Shown here one piece after another: positions 1 to 7,894 of a DNA stretch of 50,885 nucleotides. Positions within the stretch are counted from its first letter, which is position 1; each line of letters opens with the position of its first letter. The position numbers and the translations under genes are program-made. This stretch comes from JAXGTD01 sp040775095 (GTDB lineage: Bacteria > Pseudomonadota > Gammaproteobacteria > Chromatiales > Chromatiaceae), in the NCBI GenBank assembly GCA_040775095.1, contig JAXGTD010000012.1, forward strand, positions 1 to 50,885, in the 5' to 3' direction. Below the pieces are notes generated by a model, which saw nothing but the letters and a program-made list of their open reading frames with translations, searched no databases and was not told the DNA's origin.

Positions 1-869
1 AACTCGTTGACCTCGAGCTGCAGTGCCGCCAGCTGCTGCTTGTACTCATCGCGCCCGATGGTCTGTGTCAGATCCATCTGGTCGAGCAGCGTGATCTGGG
101 CACTGGAAGAGTCGGGAAGATTGAGCGGGTCGGCCGTCGGCGGCGGCTCCATCGCGACGGGTTGGTTGAGCCGGGCGCGGATCGCCTGCAGCAGCGTCTT
201 GCCAACCGTCAGGTCGCGGTAGCGCTTGTTCTCGGCCTCGATCAGATACCAGGGCGCGATTCCGCGATCGGACTGGCGGATGACCCGTTCGGCGACGTGC
301 TCGAAGAGTTGATACTGCTCGGAGAACTTGGACTTTTCCGGCAACATCTTCCAACGGCTGCGGTCGTCACGCGAGAGCTCCTTGAGGCGTCGTTTCTGGT
401 CCGCCTCGGACAGGTGGAACCAGAACTTCACGACCAGGCCCCCGTCGTGGGTCAGCATGCGTTCGAAGTCGACGATACGGTTGAGCTCGGCGTCGAGTGT
501 GGCGTCGTCGCACAGGCCCCGAAAGCGGTGCTCGATTGGGTCGAGATACCAGCCGCCGAACAGGATCGCGATCTCGCCGCGCGGCGGCAGGGTGCGCCAG
601 AAACGCCAATAACGCGGACGTTCGCGCTCCTCGTCGCTGATGTCCCAGAACGCGAATGTCTGCACGCCACGGGTATCGAGCCACTCGTTCAGGCTGTTCA
701 CCACCTCTCCCTTGCCGGCCGCCTCGACGCCGGAGATGATGACCGCGACCGGGATGTCCGTCTCCCGAAGCTCTCGCTGCGCCGCCAGCAGTTGCGTGCG
801 CAGCTCATTGCGCTGAATCTTGAATTCCTCTTTGCTAACGGATCGGCCGACTTTGGTCGCCTCGAACAT
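1..869 (-). CDS. pap: Polyphosphate:AMP phosphotransferase (PPK2 family), 3' end outside window
   Basis: About 289 codons are present; the reading frame runs off the left edge, so the C-terminal part is missing. The protein starts MFEATKVGRSVSKEEF and carries a Walker-A-like loop GVEAAGKGE followed by NEWLDTRG, FAFWDISDEERERPRYWRFW and a lid-like RDDRSRWK stretch, all typical of PPK2-type polyphosphate kinases. Family knowledge: Pap enzymes are about 500 residues with two fused PPK2 domains and transfer phosphate from polyphosphate to AMP. The visible part covers the first domain and the linker; its canonical Walker loop is in the N-terminal domain, whereas in known two-domain Pap the second domain is often the active one, so the missing half matters. 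The ATG at 869 is the only good start. A Pho-box-like site lies upstream. A single-domain PPK2 is less likely because the frame continues past the first domain. Confidence 0.85.
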   Translation of the reverse strand, partial: MFEATKVGRSVSKEEFKIQRNELRTQLLAAQRELRETDIPVAVIISGVEAAGKGEVVNSLNEWLDTRGVQTFAFWDISDEERERPRYWRFWRTLPPRGEIAILFGGWYLDPIEHRFRGLCDDATLDAELNRIVDFERMLTHDGGLVVKFWFHLSEADQKRRLKELSRDDRSRWKMLPEKSKFSEQYQLFEHVAERVIRQSDRGIAPWYLIEAENKRYRDLTVGKTLLQAIRARLNQPVAMEPPPTADPLNLPDSSSAQITLLDQMDLTQTIGRDEYKQQLAALQLEVNE

Positions 870-992
870 TGTGCATACCCCCTGTTGGATCTCGATGATG
901 GCGCCGATCGGGTCGGGCGCGGGACCGGCGCCTCGCACCCGCCCGGCTGATCGACCGACGACCGATATCCAACCCGGGCCATGGCCGACCGC

Positions 993-1014
993 AATTATGA
1001 CTGCAATATTACAG
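993..1014 (-). promoter_or_regulatory. Pho-box-like direct repeat upstream of pap
   Basis: Read on the minus strand this is CTGTAAT-ATTG-CAGTCAT-AATT: two 7-mers, each one mismatch from CTGTCAT, separated by 4 AT-rich bases and followed by 4 more. That is the 7+4+7+4 layout of PhoB boxes. It sits about 125 bp upstream of the pap start codon and overlaps the stop codon of the upstream aminotransferase gene. No convincing -10 follows at the usual distance, so this is a candidate only. Confidence 0.4.
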
Positions 1015-2175
1015 TATCTCGGAGATTGTATTCGCGGTCATGGCCACGGCGCGTTCGAGCACCTCTGGCTGGGTGTAGAAATGCGGTGAGAAACGGATTC
1101 CGCCACCGCGGCTGGCACACACCAGCCCCTTCGCGGTCAGTGCCTGATACAGCCGCGGCTGATCGACGCCCGGGACGCGGAAGGTCACGATCCCCGCGCG
1201 GCGGTGCACTGGCCGCGGACTCAGGAGCTCGAACCCGCGCGCGTCGATGAGCTCGATCAGCCGCGCGGCGCGCTCGGCGATAGCCGCTTCGACCCGCGCC
1301 GGGCCAACCTCTTCCAACAGCGACAGGCTCGCCTCGAGGGCATGGATGCCAAGCATGTTCGGGCTGCCACACTCGAAGCGGCGGGCGCTCTCGGCCGGTT
1401 GCCAGTCGGTACGATCGAAGTCGCCCATCTGCTGGACCATGTGCCAGCCGAACTGGCTCAACGCGATCTGCCCGCGCGGCTCGGCTCGGCAATAGAACAG
1501 GGCGATCCCCTCTGGGCCCAGCATCCATTTGTGCCCATCGGCCACGACAAAGTCGACCGGCATGCGGGCGAGGTCGAACCCAAGCGCCCCCAGACCCTGG
1601 ATCCCATCGACGCATAGCAGGATGCCGAGCTCACGGCATCGTGATCCGAGCCGTGTCAGGTCCAGCCGAAGTCCGCGCGCGTACTGCACCCAGCTCACCG
1701 CCACCAGACGGGTACGCTCGTCGCATAGTGCCAGTAGGTCTGATTCCGGATCGAGGCTGTCATTCAGGTCCAGCGCCCGCCACTGTACGCCGCGTCCGGC
1801 CAGTGCCTGCCAGACGATCCGGTTGGACGGGAACTCCTGCGCGATGCCGACCACGTTGTCGCCGGACGCCCAGGGCAGTCCCTGCGCGATGACCGAAAGT
1901 GCCTCCGAGGTGCTTTTGGCCAGCGCGATGTCGTCCGCCGAAGGGGCTCCGATCAGTGCTGCCAACCGTTCCCGAAGCCGCATCTCGGTCGCCGCCCACC
2001 TGGGATAGTGGCGAGATCCGACCGAGCCGTTCTCGATCGCGAACTGCTGCACGGCCACGACGGCGCGTCGCGGCCAAGGGGACACGGCGGCGTGGTTCAG
2101 GTAGAGGAGATCAGGTGCAAGATCGAATTCGGATGTCACCGCTACACGGACTCCATGGCTCGCGTCGGTCGTCAT
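1009..2175 (-). CDS. Class V aminotransferase-fold PLP enzyme
   Basis: 388 residues from the ATG at 2175; an in-frame ATG at 2235 would add 20 residues, and neither has a clear ribosome site, so the start is uncertain. Visible family features are LYLNHAAVSPWP near the N-terminus, the substrate/PLP region KSTSEALSVIAQGLPW, a VDGIQGLGALGFDL segment holding the PLP-pyridine Asp, and the Schiff-base lysine in VADGHKWMLGPEG. These place it in the class V aminotransferase / cysteine desulfurase-like superfamily, close to the selenocysteine lyase / isopenicillin N epimerase-like branch. The true substrate cannot be told from sequence. An obvious mobile catalytic Cys loop of IscS/SufS type is not evident, so sulfur transfer is not claimed. 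It is upstream of pap on the same strand with a gap of about 139 bp. Confidence 0.8.
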   Translation of the reverse strand: MTTDASHGVRVAVTSEFDLAPDLLYLNHAAVSPWPRRAVVAVQQFAIENGSVGSRHYPRWAATEMRLRERLAALIGAPSADDIALAKSTSEALSVIAQGLPWASGDNVVGIAQEFPSNRIVWQALAGRGVQWRALDLNDSLDPESDLLALCDERTRLVAVSWVQYARGLRLDLTRLGSRCRELGILLCVDGIQGLGALGFDLARMPVDFVVADGHKWMLGPEGIALFYCRAEPRGQIALSQFGWHMVQQMGDFDRTDWQPAESARRFECGSPNMLGIHALEASLSLLEEVGPARVEAAIAERAARLIELIDARGFELLSPRPVHRRAGIVTFRVPGVDQPRLYQALTAKGLVCASRGGGIRFSPHFYTQPEVLERAVAMTANTISEIL

Positions 2176-2406
2176 GATGCCAGGATTCACGCGGGCCTGG
2201 CCAGTCTTGTCGGAGCGCGATGCCCCGGTTGCCATCGGCTGACAGGCACCCCCCTGTCCCCGGCGTGGACATCAGCTGTCAGCGCCCCGCGACGGGGTCG
2301 CGCGGTGATGCCGTTGACATCGAGCCGTTCGCCAAATGCCGCTGGGAATCCTGGCGTCCCGGCCGGGCGACGGCGGCGCTGGCCGGCAGGACCGGTGCGC
2401 GGGGGT

Positions 2407-3333
2407 TCAGAATCTGCAGCAGGTCTCGCCCCCATGCTCGATCCAGCCGTGAATCATCTTTCGCGTGGTCGTGGCGCTGGCGCAGCGGCCGTCGCGGTCG
2501 ATGCAGATCACGCCGCCACGCCCGCTGATCTTGCGTGTCAGATAGTCGATGCCGTAGTCGACGGCGGTGCGCGCGTCACCGCCGCGCAACTCGATGGCGT
2601 CCGCGATGGTCTTGGCGAACACGGTACGCAGGAAGTCCTCCCCGTAGCCGGTCGCCGAGACGGCGCAGGTGGCGTCGTCGGCGTAGACGCCAGCGCCGAT
2701 GATCGGCGAGTCTCCGACGCGCCCCATGGGCTTGTTGACGATGCCGCCGGTGGAGGTCGCGGCGGCCAGATGCCCCTGGCGATCGCGGGCGACGGCGCCG
2801 ATGGTCCCATATTTTTGCGCTTCCCCTGTGTCGTCATGGTCGAGCATGATGCGCCCCCGCAGCCGGGCCTCCTCGAGCTGACTGATGCGGTCCGGGGTGA
2901 AGAAATAGTGGTCCGGGGTCAGCTTCATGCCGCAGTGCTCGGCGAAGCGAAGCGCCCCTTCGCCGATCAACAGGACGTGCTCGCTTCCGTCCATGACCAG
3001 ACGCGCGAGCTGGATGGGATTGGCGATGTTGCCGATCGCGGCGACAGCGCCGGCGGCGAGGTCGCGCCCGTCCATGATGCCGGCATCCATCTCGACCTTG
3101 CCGTTCTCGTTCAGGACTGACCCGCAGCCGGCATTGAAAAGCGGGTCGTCTTCGAGCTGCGAGGCGCAGCTCTCGACCGCCTCCACCGCGCTGGCACCCC
3201 GGGCAAGGACCTCGCGGCCGTGCTCGAGGACGACGCGGATGCTCTCGAGATAACGCACCGCGATGCGCTCGTCGGTGACGTTGTCGAGGGCGCCTGCGCC
3301 ACCGTGGACCATGAGCGAGAACGTGTCGTGCAT
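2407..3333 (-). CDS. iaaA: Isoaspartyl peptidase / L-asparaginase (Ntn hydrolase, type III)
   Basis: 308 residues from the ATG at 3333 (MHDTFSLMVHGGAGAL), matching the usual length of about 310-320. The frame stays open upstream, but the added sequence is Arg/Pro-rich and unlike the family. The autocleavage site is seen as KYGTIGAVARD with the nucleophile Thr near residue 177; NAGCGSVLN, STGGIVNKPMGRVGDSPIIGAG and CAVSATGYGE are standard family blocks. Members are synthesised as precursors that self-cleave into alpha and beta subunits and hydrolyse beta-aspartyl (isoaspartyl) dipeptides and L-asparagine. It reads the same way as the aminotransferase downstream (231 bp away from its start), but no operon is obvious. 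Confidence 0.9.
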   Translation of the reverse strand: MHDTFSLMVHGGAGALDNVTDERIAVRYLESIRVVLEHGREVLARGASAVEAVESCASQLEDDPLFNAGCGSVLNENGKVEMDAGIMDGRDLAAGAVAAIGNIANPIQLARLVMDGSEHVLLIGEGALRFAEHCGMKLTPDHYFFTPDRISQLEEARLRGRIMLDHDDTGEAQKYGTIGAVARDRQGHLAAATSTGGIVNKPMGRVGDSPIIGAGVYADDATCAVSATGYGEDFLRTVFAKTIADAIELRGGDARTAVDYGIDYLTRKISGRGGVICIDRDGRCASATTTRKMIHGWIEHGGETCCRF

Positions 3334-3607
3334 GCGGACTCGATGGGTGTCAGGGCGCATGGACGGGAACGATCGGCGAGGGGCCGTGCCGACCATCCCC
3401 CCCCGTCGCCACCGCCGATGGCAGTCTGTCCAATGGGCGGCCGGTGCGGACCCAGGCGGACCGTGCCGGATGCGGTGCAACCTAGCACGAGCGGCAGATC
3501 GCCCGCCAGCGACGTGCGAGCCCCTGGTGAAGACGCGTGGCGTATGCAATGCCAGACCCGGGGCGCGCAAGGCCCGGCATTCTCGAGCGCTGCAAGCGCC
3601 GGGGCAT

Positions 3608-3643
3608 CGAGCACTTCGCGCGTTGCGCCTCGCGAAGTGCTCG
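3608..3643. repeat. Perfect 13-bp inverted repeat, 10-nt loop
   Basis: CGAGCACTTCGCG (3608-3620) pairs exactly with CGCGAAGTGCTCG (3631-3643). There is no T-run on either side, so it is not a textbook intrinsic terminator. It lies just past the end (minus strand) of the possible remnant at 3690-3866 and could be a transcription end or a protein site. Confidence 0.6.
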
Positions 3644-3689
3644 CCGCTCCCTTGCCGGCAGGGCGCTGGACCAGCGGACCAGTGTTCCC

Positions 3690-3866
3690 CTATAGGCGTC
3701 CGGTCAGCGCGGCAGCCAGTGCGTCCTGGGTGGTCGGCGGGCCGGCGAGCAGCACCAGGATCGGGCCCCAGTTGACCAGGATCGTGCCCTGGCCGGTATC
3801 GGGGTCGTATTCGATCCCCGGTCAGGTCGATGTCCGCAAGCGCGCGGTGTTGGGTCGGGAACACCG
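3690..3866 (-). pseudogene. Possible frameshifted C-terminal remnant of an unrecognised protein
   Basis: On the minus strand one frame reads HRALADIDLTG up to a run of four G, and the next frame continues IEYDPDTGQGTILVNWGP, then ILVLLAGPPTTQDALAAALTGRL and a TAG at 3690. Dropping one G from the GGGG run joins the two into a protein-like sequence ending in a hydrophobic, helix-prone tail. I do not recognise the family and see no start codon with a ribosome site, so this is either a decayed gene or a coincidence in GC-rich DNA. Confidence 0.3.
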
Positions 3867-3932
3867 TGCATCCCGAGCCCCGATGCCGGCCCTTCCGTGG
3901 CCTGGACGCGAAACGCCTTGAATCAGCGTTGC

Positions 3933-4844
3933 TTAGCCGCGCGGGTCGAGGAAGGTGCGCCGAAACTGGTCACATCGGTCGATGAGCTCGCGCGCGCTCT
4001 TGGGCATCGGCACCCTGGCTCGAACGATGTGGGTGACCAGCGCGGTACCGGCCTGGAGGATGCGGTTGGCCTCTTGGGCCTCGTGGATTTCGGACAGCGA
4101 TGGCGCCGGCGGAAGCTTGGGCCGGATCGTACGCAGCCGATCGCTGGCGACAACGAAGGCCGGCCACACGTGGAAGATCGCGGGATCGGTACGCAGGATC
4201 TCGCACTTGTGCTTGGATGCCCTGGCGAATTCGGCGATCAATGGCGCCACGTCGGGTACCTGGGTGCTGCCCTCGAACGTAGCGGTCAGCGTTCCGGTGA
4301 TTCGGTCGATATCGCGCATGGTCTGCGCGATCTTGATGTACCGGCTCTGATAGAAGGCGGGGATCGGTTGGCTGAATGCCTTGAAGGGCTCACCCCAGAG
4401 CTCGTCTATGCCCTCGTCGCCGCCGCGGTGGCGGACCATGTGCCCCCGGTCCAGCGCCTCCAACAGGTAGCTGCCACATTCTTTCATCAGCGCATCGTCG
4501 GGCTCGATCTCGACCCCATCGGCTTGCAACTCGACCAATTTGGTAAAGATCGATGCCGCCCGGTTGAACAGCGCGCCGGCGAGCATGGCACCGTTGACGC
4601 GCTTGCGGTCCGGATCGGTCTCTGACTCGTAGGCGGTGCGCGCCTCGGCCAGACGGACCCCCGGGATATTGATCCCGTGCTCGACGTGGTTGAACAGCCG
4701 GCGCGTCAGGGCCTCGATCAATGCCTTCTTCGCCTCGAGGCTCTCCGGAGGCGGTTCGTAATACTTGATCCAGTAACCGTAATAGTAGATGTGCGGCTCC
4801 CCGTCGATGTCGGCGATGGTTCCGTTGTCGGTAGCCTTGCTCAT
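3933..4844 (-). CDS. Protein of unknown function (303 aa), soluble, mostly helical
   Basis: From the ATG at 4844 (MSKATDNGTIADIDGEPHIY) to TAG at 3933. Upstream in-frame sequence is Arg/Pro-rich and unlike protein. I do not recognise the family. The sequence has an aromatic N-terminal patch IYYYGYWIKYYEPPPESLEAKK, many amphipathic helices, a GNAFNRAA-like GALFNRAASIFTKLVEL segment, and no signal peptide, membrane segment, nucleotide-binding loop or Cys cluster (three scattered Cys). Its codon use and steady composition look like a real expressed gene. It is transcribed divergently from the lytic transglycosylase at 5247. Confidence 0.75.
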   Translation of the reverse strand: MSKATDNGTIADIDGEPHIYYYGYWIKYYEPPPESLEAKKALIEALTRRLFNHVEHGINIPGVRLAEARTAYESETDPDRKRVNGAMLAGALFNRAASIFTKLVELQADGVEIEPDDALMKECGSYLLEALDRGHMVRHRGGDEGIDELWGEPFKAFSQPIPAFYQSRYIKIAQTMRDIDRITGTLTATFEGSTQVPDVAPLIAEFARASKHKCEILRTDPAIFHVWPAFVVASDRLRTIRPKLPPAPSLSEIHEAQEANRILQAGTALVTHIVRARVPMPKSARELIDRCDQFRRTFLDPRG

Positions 4845-5246
4845 TGCACTCGAACGTCTCAGGGATGTCCCGTTGGAACAGAAGGAACGGACGGGCCGAC
4901 GTGGCGCTGCGGACGACGGGCAGCTCCAGCCACATTGTCGATGGGTACATCCGGACAATGCAAGTGGCTTGCCTGCCCGTGGTGGGTCGGTCCTTTGACG
5001 TTTCCGCAAGCCCGCTCCCACGCGGGGACTGGCCCTGGTTCGATCAGGTCCGATCGATACAAGTTTGGATGGAGGGCGCGCAGCAGCTATCATGGGATGG
5101 CCCTGGGTCTGGAAGGACAACGGGTCGAGCCCCGCCCGGCGGAATGCTAGCGCCGGTTGTCCACGCGACGTCTGTCGCCACCGGGCGGACGAGATCCGGC
5201 CGGATCCGGCTTGGCCATAGAGCAAGAACAATACGGGGTAAAACGG
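4845..5246. other. Divergent intergenic region of about 400 bp
   Basis: Separates the unknown gene (minus) from the lytic transglycosylase (plus), so it must hold both promoters. A possible plus-strand promoter is TTTGGA (5064-5069), 18-bp spacer, TATCAT (5088-5093). No gene or RNA is recognised here. Confidence 0.35.
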
Positions 5247-6047
5247 ATGCCGAGAGGCCCTCTAGCGCTGCTGATCGCCTGTTTGCTGATGGTCCCGGCC
5301 ACGGCAGGCGCGGCTACGATCGACGCCGGCGGCGATGTTGCCAGCGTCTCCGGTCTCGGTGCGAAAGCCGATGCCATGACGTCGTCCTCGCGCCCGCTGC
5401 CCCCGAACAAGCCCGTTCCGAGTCGTGCCAAGCTCGCCGCGATGATCGACCGGGCCGCTTCCCAATACGGGGTCGAGAGCGACCTCGTCCATGCGGTGGT
5501 GATGGCCGAGTCGGCCTATGATCCCCACGCCGTGTCGCGCGTCGGCGCTGTCGGCCTGATGCAGGTCATGCCGGAGACGGCAGCGGACTACGGCGTGAGC
5601 TCCCTTGATGAGCTGTTCGATCCAAAGACCAATATCCGCACCGGTGTGCGCCACCTTAAACGTCTGCTGTCCAAGTACAGTATCGGCAAGGCGGTGATGG
5701 CCTACAACGCGGGGGAAGGCGCGCTGGAGCGGGGCAACGGTTTCGTGACCTATCCCGAAACGCAGCGTTACACCCACAAGGTCTTGAGCGCCTATCTGCG
5801 CAAGAAGGGTATTAAACCCTACTCGCTGGAGGCACGGGCGCTGACCGGTGTGACGCTCACGCCTGCCATGGCGCAGGCCGGCGGTCGCGCCGGGACGTCC
5901 GGACGTCTGTTGCGGCACATCGACGTCTCGCGTCTGTCCCTGCGGGTGCGGCCGACGCTGTCGAGCAGTGCCTTGGATCCCGCAAATCTGCGTGCCGGCC
6001 CCGAGAGTCAGCCGATGTTTTCGCTCGAACCCAGACGCACTGACTAG
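5247..6047 (+). CDS. Periplasmic lytic transglycosylase, SLT domain
   Basis: 266 residues from the ATG at 5247, chosen because it gives a classic signal peptide (MPRGPLALLIACLLM, cleavage after ATAGA) and is preceded by a GGGG stretch; the frame opens about 90 bp earlier. The SLT domain is clear: HAVVMAESAYDPHAVSRVG with catalytic Glu at about residue 88, then GLMQVMPETAADYGV, DPKTNIRTGVRHLKRLL and VMAYNAGEGALERG. Such enzymes cleave the MurNAc-GlcNAc bond of peptidoglycan forming anhydro-MurNAc. The tail after residue about 195 is low complexity and not assigned to a domain. No neighbour suggests a specific secretion or conjugation system. Confidence 0.88.
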   Translation: MPRGPLALLIACLLMVPATAGAATIDAGGDVASVSGLGAKADAMTSSSRPLPPNKPVPSRAKLAAMIDRAASQYGVESDLVHAVVMAESAYDPHAVSRVGAVGLMQVMPETAADYGVSSLDELFDPKTNIRTGVRHLKRLLSKYSIGKAVMAYNAGEGALERGNGFVTYPETQRYTHKVLSAYLRKKGIKPYSLEARALTGVTLTPAMAQAGGRAGTSGRLLRHIDVSRLSLRVRPTLSSSALDPANLRAGPESQPMFSLEPRRTD

Positions 6048-6448
6048 CCGTGTCCACGCGCGCCGGTAATGGTCTGGACCGCAATCCCTAGTAGAAGCCT
6101 GGACCGGCGTCGCGAGAAAAGCGGGCAGCGCCGGATCCGGCATCCTGGTTACCTACTCTCCCGAAGAGGGGCGTGTGAAACTCTCGCCCCAGTGTTTCAC
6201 AGCGCGCGCGCAGGCCGGCGGCATTGGCGTTCGGCTGAAGATGCGGCGCTTTCGGCGACGAGCCCTGGGCCCGTTGCGGCCCCTGCGCGCGTTCGCTCGC
6301 CCCGGGATTCGGGATCGAGCCGGCATCGTGGTTTCGGGCAATTGATGAGGGGCGCGGCGCAATCGGGAAACAACCGGGATTTGGCAGCCGGGACGCCTCC
6401 TCAATGTGCGCCCCGGTGTGTGTCGCCCTGAGCCCAAAAAACAACGCG
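6048..6448. other. Intergenic region of about 400 bp
   Basis: Between the transglycosylase and the AlgI-like gene, both on plus. It contains a short inverted repeat GTGAAAC (6175-6181) / GTTTCAC (6194-6200) with a 12-nt loop. No gene is supported. Confidence 0.4.
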
Positions 6449-7882
6449 ATGGTCTTTTCGTCGGTCGTCTTTCTCTATTTTTTTCTCCCCGCCTTCCTGC
6501 TGTGTTACGCGCTGTTGCCTTACCGCAACGCGACGGTGCTGCTCTTCAGCATGTTGTTCTACATCTGGGGCGAGGGCGTGTTTGTGCTCGTCCTGCTGCT
6601 CTCCGTGCTGATCAACCACGCTGCCGGCCGGGCAATCACGAGCGCGGCGCCAACGAGGCGCCGCCGTTTCCTCGCGCTGGGGGTCCTGGCGAACCTGGCG
6701 TTGCTGATCTACTTCAAGTACTACGGATTCCTGCTCTTCGACGTGCTGGGTTGGGACAGCCTCGACCCGGCGCGCGTACCGCACCTGCCTCTCGGCATCT
6801 CCTTCTTCACGTTTCAATCGCTGTCCTATCTGGTCGATGTCTATCGCGGCGATGCGCGCCCCGCACGCTCCCTCCCGGATCTCGCGCTCTACATCATGAT
6901 GTTTCCGCAGCTGATCGCCGGGCCCATTGTGCGTTACTCAGACGTTGCGCGGCAGATTGCCCGGCGCACCATTCATCTTAGCTACGTCCGCCACGGACTG
7001 CTCTTTTTCTGCGTTGGCCTTTCGCAGAAGGTGCTCATCGCCAACAACATGGCCGCGGTCGCCGACCCGATCTTTGGGCTTCCCGCGGATCAGCTCACCA
7101 CCAGCTTGGCGTGGACCGGCGCCATTGCCTATATGCTGCAGATCTATTTCGACTTCGCCGGCTATTCGAATATGGCGATCGGGCTTGGTTTGGTCATGGG
7201 GTTCAAGTTTCCGCACAACTTCAACTACCCCTATATCAGTCAATCGATCACCGAGTTCTGGCGCCGCTGGCATATGTCGCTGTCGAGCTGGTTTCGGGAC
7301 TACCTGTATATCCCACTCGGTGGTAATCGCCACGGCAGTCTGGTGACCTATCGTAACCTGCTGATCGTGTTCGTGCTCTGTGGTCTGTGGCACGGTGCGA
7401 GTTGGACATTCCTGCTGTGGGGTCTTTACCACGGTGCACTGCTGGTGTTCGAACGGCTCGGACCTGGCGTCGCGCTGCAGCGATCGCCCCGTCTGTTGCG
7501 CCACCTGTATACGTTGCTGGCGATCCTCATCGGTTGGGTGCTGTTCCGCGCAGAGAGCATCGATCAGGCGTTAGCCTTTGTTGGCCGGATGTTCCGGCTT
7601 GGGGGCGAGCTCTCGGCGCAGGCGCCGGGGATCGCCGAGATGCTTGACCACCAGCAATGGTTCTTCGGCCTGATCGGGCTCTTGGCCTCGACGCCGGTGC
7701 TGCGCCGCCTGCTCACACGCGTGGTCACGGACCGCACCTTGGTCATCTCCCGGCACCGGAGTCTTGACCCCGGGGTACTGACAATGGCGCTGGATGCCTC
7801 GTTCATCGGTGCGACCTTGCTGCTGTGCACCCTGTACGTCGCCTCGGGTACCTACAACCCGTTCATCTATTTTCGCTTCTGA
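6449..7882 (+). CDS. MBOAT-family O-acyltransferase, AlgI-like
   Basis: 477 residues from the ATG at 6449 (MVFSSVVFLYFFLP), the typical AlgI-type start; 15 further upstream codons are open but lack the hydrophobic pattern. It is a multi-span inner membrane protein with the MBOAT landmarks LPLGISFFTFQSLSYLVDVYRG, FPQLIAGPIVRYSD, DFAGYSNMAIGLG, FWRRWHMSLSSWFRDYLYIPLGG and the conserved His in GLWHGASWTFLLWGLYHG. Family members move acetyl groups across the inner membrane for O-acetylation of extracellular polysaccharide such as alginate or cellulose. Only 12 bp separate it from the AlgJ/AlgX-like gene, so they form a transfer pair. No alginate or other polymerase genes are seen in the window, so the acceptor polymer is unknown. 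Confidence 0.9.
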   Translation: MVFSSVVFLYFFLPAFLLCYALLPYRNATVLLFSMLFYIWGEGVFVLVLLLSVLINHAAGRAITSAAPTRRRRFLALGVLANLALLIYFKYYGFLLFDVLGWDSLDPARVPHLPLGISFFTFQSLSYLVDVYRGDARPARSLPDLALYIMMFPQLIAGPIVRYSDVARQIARRTIHLSYVRHGLLFFCVGLSQKVLIANNMAAVADPIFGLPADQLTTSLAWTGAIAYMLQIYFDFAGYSNMAIGLGLVMGFKFPHNFNYPYISQSITEFWRRWHMSLSSWFRDYLYIPLGGNRHGSLVTYRNLLIVFVLCGLWHGASWTFLLWGLYHGALLVFERLGPGVALQRSPRLLRHLYTLLAILIGWVLFRAESIDQALAFVGRMFRLGGELSAQAPGIAEMLDHQQWFFGLIGLLASTPVLRRLLTRVVTDRTLVISRHRSLDPGVLTMALDASFIGATLLLCTLYVASGTYNPFIYFRF

Positions 7883-7894
7883 AGACAGGATGCA

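Larger units (their letters stand above)
3334..3932. other. Gene-poor stretch of about 600 bp
   Basis: Between the isoaspartyl peptidase start and the unrecognised gene's stop. It holds a 13-bp perfect inverted repeat (3608-3643) and a possible frameshifted gene remnant (3690-3866). No intact gene is supported here. Confidence 0.6.
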
